Assembly: GCA_027296925.1 (NCBI GenBank)
Contig: JAPUIP010000771.1
Span: 1-6,466 of the forward strand
Source: Candidatus Poribacteria bacterium
GTDB lineage: Bacteria > Poribacteria > WGA-4E > PCPOR2b
Length of the DNA stretch: 6,466 nucleotides
Direction of reading: 5' to 3'
Shown here: in pieces, positions 5,100 to 6,466 of the stretch
How positions within the stretch are numbered: position 1 is the stretch's first letter
Layout: each line of letters opens with the position of its first letter
Made by a program: the position numbers and the translations under genes
The notes under the pieces: generated by a model
Seen by the model: the letters and a program-made list of their open reading frames with translations, nothing else
What the model was told of the DNA's origin: nothing
Database searches by the model: none

Positions 5100-6449
5100 A
5101 TGAGTGAACCATTGCAAACGGTAAAACCGGAACCAGCCACAACAAGAACAGATGCAAAGGAAACGGAAGTGGGGAGTGTCTTCGTTTCAAACTATCCACC
5201 GTACTCATTCTGGCAAAAGGAAAATGTCCCGGAAGCGATAAAAGCCTTGAATTCCCCACCGATGCCGGAGGCGACGTTAGGACTTTATCTACATATTCCA
5301 TTTTGCCGGAGGCGATGCAAGTTCTGTTACTTCCGGGTTTACACAGACAAAAATAGCGATGAGATCCAGACCTACCTCGCTGCGCTGGCGAAGGAAGTTG
5401 CGCTTTACAGCAAACTGCCGTCCGTGGTGGGGCGCCCGTTGAAATTTGTCTATTTCGGTGGGGGAACGCCATCCTACATCAGTGCCAGGCATCTGAAGGC
5501 GCTCGTCCAGCGTCTTAAATCCGCGATACCCTGGGATAGCACGGAAGAAGTCGCTTTTGAGTGTGAACCCGGCACGTTGACACAGATGAAGCTCGAAGCA
5601 ATCAAAGAAATCGGCGTGACACGGTTGAGTCTTGGCGTTGAAAATCTCAACGACGCAATTCTGGAAGAAAACGGCAGAGCCCACCTGTCCAAAGAGGTGT
5701 TTCGCGTTGTTCCGTGGATAGAAGCTCTGGCGTTTGATCAGGTGAACATCGATCTGATCGCCGGGATGGTCGGCGAAACGTGGGAGAGCTGGCGGGATAC
5801 GGTTCAAAGAACCATCGATCTGGGCGCGGATAGCATCACGGTCTATCAGATGGAATTACCGTATAACACCGTTTACTCAAAAGACATCCTCGGTGGCGGC
5901 ATGGATAAATTTGTGGCGGATTGGAAAACCAAGCGGGAGTGGCATCACTATGCCTTTGAGCAATTCGCGGCGGCTGGCTACGAGATCTCCAGCGCGTACA
6001 CGATGGTCAAAAAGGGTCAGCCCGTCCAGTTTGTCTACCGAGACGCCGTCTGGCGAGGCAGTGACATGATCGGCGCTGGGGTCGCTTCTTTCTCCCACAT
6101 GAACGGCGTGCATTTCCAAAATGAGCCCAATTGGAACGAATACATCGGTGCGTTCAATGAGAATCGGTTTCCGCTGAGCCGTGCGTTTCCGACAACCGCT
6201 GTGGAACGTCTCACCCGAGAGATGATACTCCAATTGAAATTTGGGGAAATAGAGACGGTATATTTCCAGAAGAAATTCAACACGGATATTTTGGAAGCGT
6301 TTGGACCAACCTACAAAAAGCTGCAGGACGAGGGGATGCTCGACTTTAACCGCGATGAGGTGAGGCTCACACGAAAGGGATTGCTTCGGGTGGATGGATT
6401 GCTGCCGGAATTTTACGCCCCTCAATATCAGCATGCGCGATATACGTAA
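5100..6449 (+). CDS. HemN/HemW-like radical SAM protein
   Basis: The protein has 449 residues. The ATG at 5100 follows the propeller stop by 6 bases, with AAGG (5087-5090) as a likely ribosome binding site. The N-terminal 'NYPPYSFW' (31-38) recalls the HemN 'YTSYP' stretch. 'LYLHIPFCRRRCKFCYF' (62-78) gives the CX3CX2C cluster ligands Cys69, Cys73 and Cys76. 'VYFGGGTPSYI' (117-127) is the SAM-binding GGGTPS block, followed by 'FECEPGT' (153-159), 'TRLSLGVENLND' (174-185) and 'VNIDLIAGMVGET' (215-227). A HemN_C-type domain follows, with 'DMIGAGVASFSHMNG' (322-336) and a C-terminal winged-helix part (about 365-440). HemN's fourth Cys, two residues after Cys76, is Phe78 here as in HemW, so genuine coproporphyrinogen III dehydrogenase activity is doubtful. 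Family alternatives include the heme chaperone HemW, anaerobilin-forming ChuW/HutW and class C methyltransferases. It is cytoplasmic and binds 4Fe-4S and SAM. Being coupled to the propeller and dehydrogenase genes suggests a pathway-specific role. Confidence 0.88.
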   Translation: MSEPLQTVKPEPATTRTDAKETEVGSVFVSNYPPYSFWQKENVPEAIKALNSPPMPEATLGLYLHIPFCRRRCKFCYFRVYTDKNSDEIQTYLAALAKEVALYSKLPSVVGRPLKFVYFGGGTPSYISARHLKALVQRLKSAIPWDSTEEVAFECEPGTLTQMKLEAIKEIGVTRLSLGVENLNDAILEENGRAHLSKEVFRVVPWIEALAFDQVNIDLIAGMVGETWESWRDTVQRTIDLGADSITVYQMELPYNTVYSKDILGGGMDKFVADWKTKREWHHYAFEQFAAAGYEISSAYTMVKKGQPVQFVYRDAVWRGSDMIGAGVASFSHMNGVHFQNEPNWNEYIGAFNENRFPLSRAFPTTAVERLTREMILQLKFGEIETVYFQKKFNTDILEAFGPTYKKLQDEGMLDFNRDEVRLTRKGLLRVDGLLPEFYAPQYQHARYT

Positions 6450-6466
6450 AAAAGGGAATTGGGCCC
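6450..6466. other. Short tail after the last stop, no gene seen
   Basis: This is the 17-base remainder after the TAA at 6447-6449. It contains AAGGGA, which could be a ribosome binding site for a gene beyond the window, and ends in GGGCCC. No terminator hairpin is visible before the window edge. Confidence 0.4.

Noticed and set aside
5289..6434. Minus-strand open frames opposite the radical SAM gene
   Set aside because: They lie opposite a strongly supported gene and show no motifs or ribosome binding sites.
1..6466. CRISPR array, tRNA, rRNA, transposase or attachment site
   Set aside because: No spaced palindromic repeats, cloverleaf sequence, rRNA segment, transposase motif or long terminal inverted repeat was seen on either strand.

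Overview
All recognisable genes in this 6.5 kb window lie on the + strand and are packed like one or two bacterial operons. The G+C content looks slightly above half by eye, and Shine-Dalgarno sites are of ordinary bacterial type. The mix of families is a Gfo/Idh/MocA-type oxidoreductase, a creatininase-family hydrolase, a DUF104 (AF2212/PG0164-type) antitoxin-like remnant, a PQQ-type beta-propeller lipoprotein, an iron-dependent alcohol dehydrogenase and a HemN/HemW-like radical SAM protein. This mix recalls uncultured, often host-associated or aquatic lineages such as Candidatus Poribacteria, with Planctomycetes, Verrucomicrobia and Acidobacteria as alternatives. The organism guess is an inference from gene content only; no rRNA or tRNA is present.

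Layout. 1-216: C-terminal end of a Gfo/Idh/MocA oxidoreductase, cut by the window edge. 217-285: spacer with heptamer repeats and an inverted copy. 286-1704: divergent aldehyde dehydrogenase-superfamily protein, possibly an acyl-CoA/acyl-thioester reductase. 1720-1959: DUF104-type small gene broken by two compensating one-base shifts. 2026-2772: creatininase-family amidohydrolase with a strong ribosome binding site. 2774-2801: second heptamer-phased repeat. 2807-3916: iron-containing alcohol dehydrogenase. 3900-5093: PQQ-like eight-bladed propeller, probably a lipoprotein, overlapping the dehydrogenase by 17 bases; a third heptamer repeat lies inside its signal peptide. 5100-6449: HemN/HemW-like radical SAM protein, 6 bases downstream. 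6450-6466: tail with no gene.

How the genes may work together. Dehydrogenase, propeller and radical SAM protein are tightly coupled (17-base overlap, then a 6-base gap) and almost certainly co-transcribed. The ALDH-like protein upstream has the nucleophilic Cys but lacks the usual catalytic Glu, as acyl-thioester-forming or -reducing members do. With the iron alcohol dehydrogenase it could form a two-step thioester-aldehyde-alcohol module. The HemN-like radical SAM enzyme would modify the substrate or a cofactor, and the lipoprotein would act at the membrane. No described pathway is recognised that unites these genes, so the set is the best candidate here for an uncharacterised system. The creatininase and DUF104 remnant between the ALDH and the dehydrogenase may be unrelated insertions.

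The other notable signal is a family of 7-bp-phased repeats with a TTACG-like core at three separate junctions. One copy supplies the hydrophobic core of a signal peptide.
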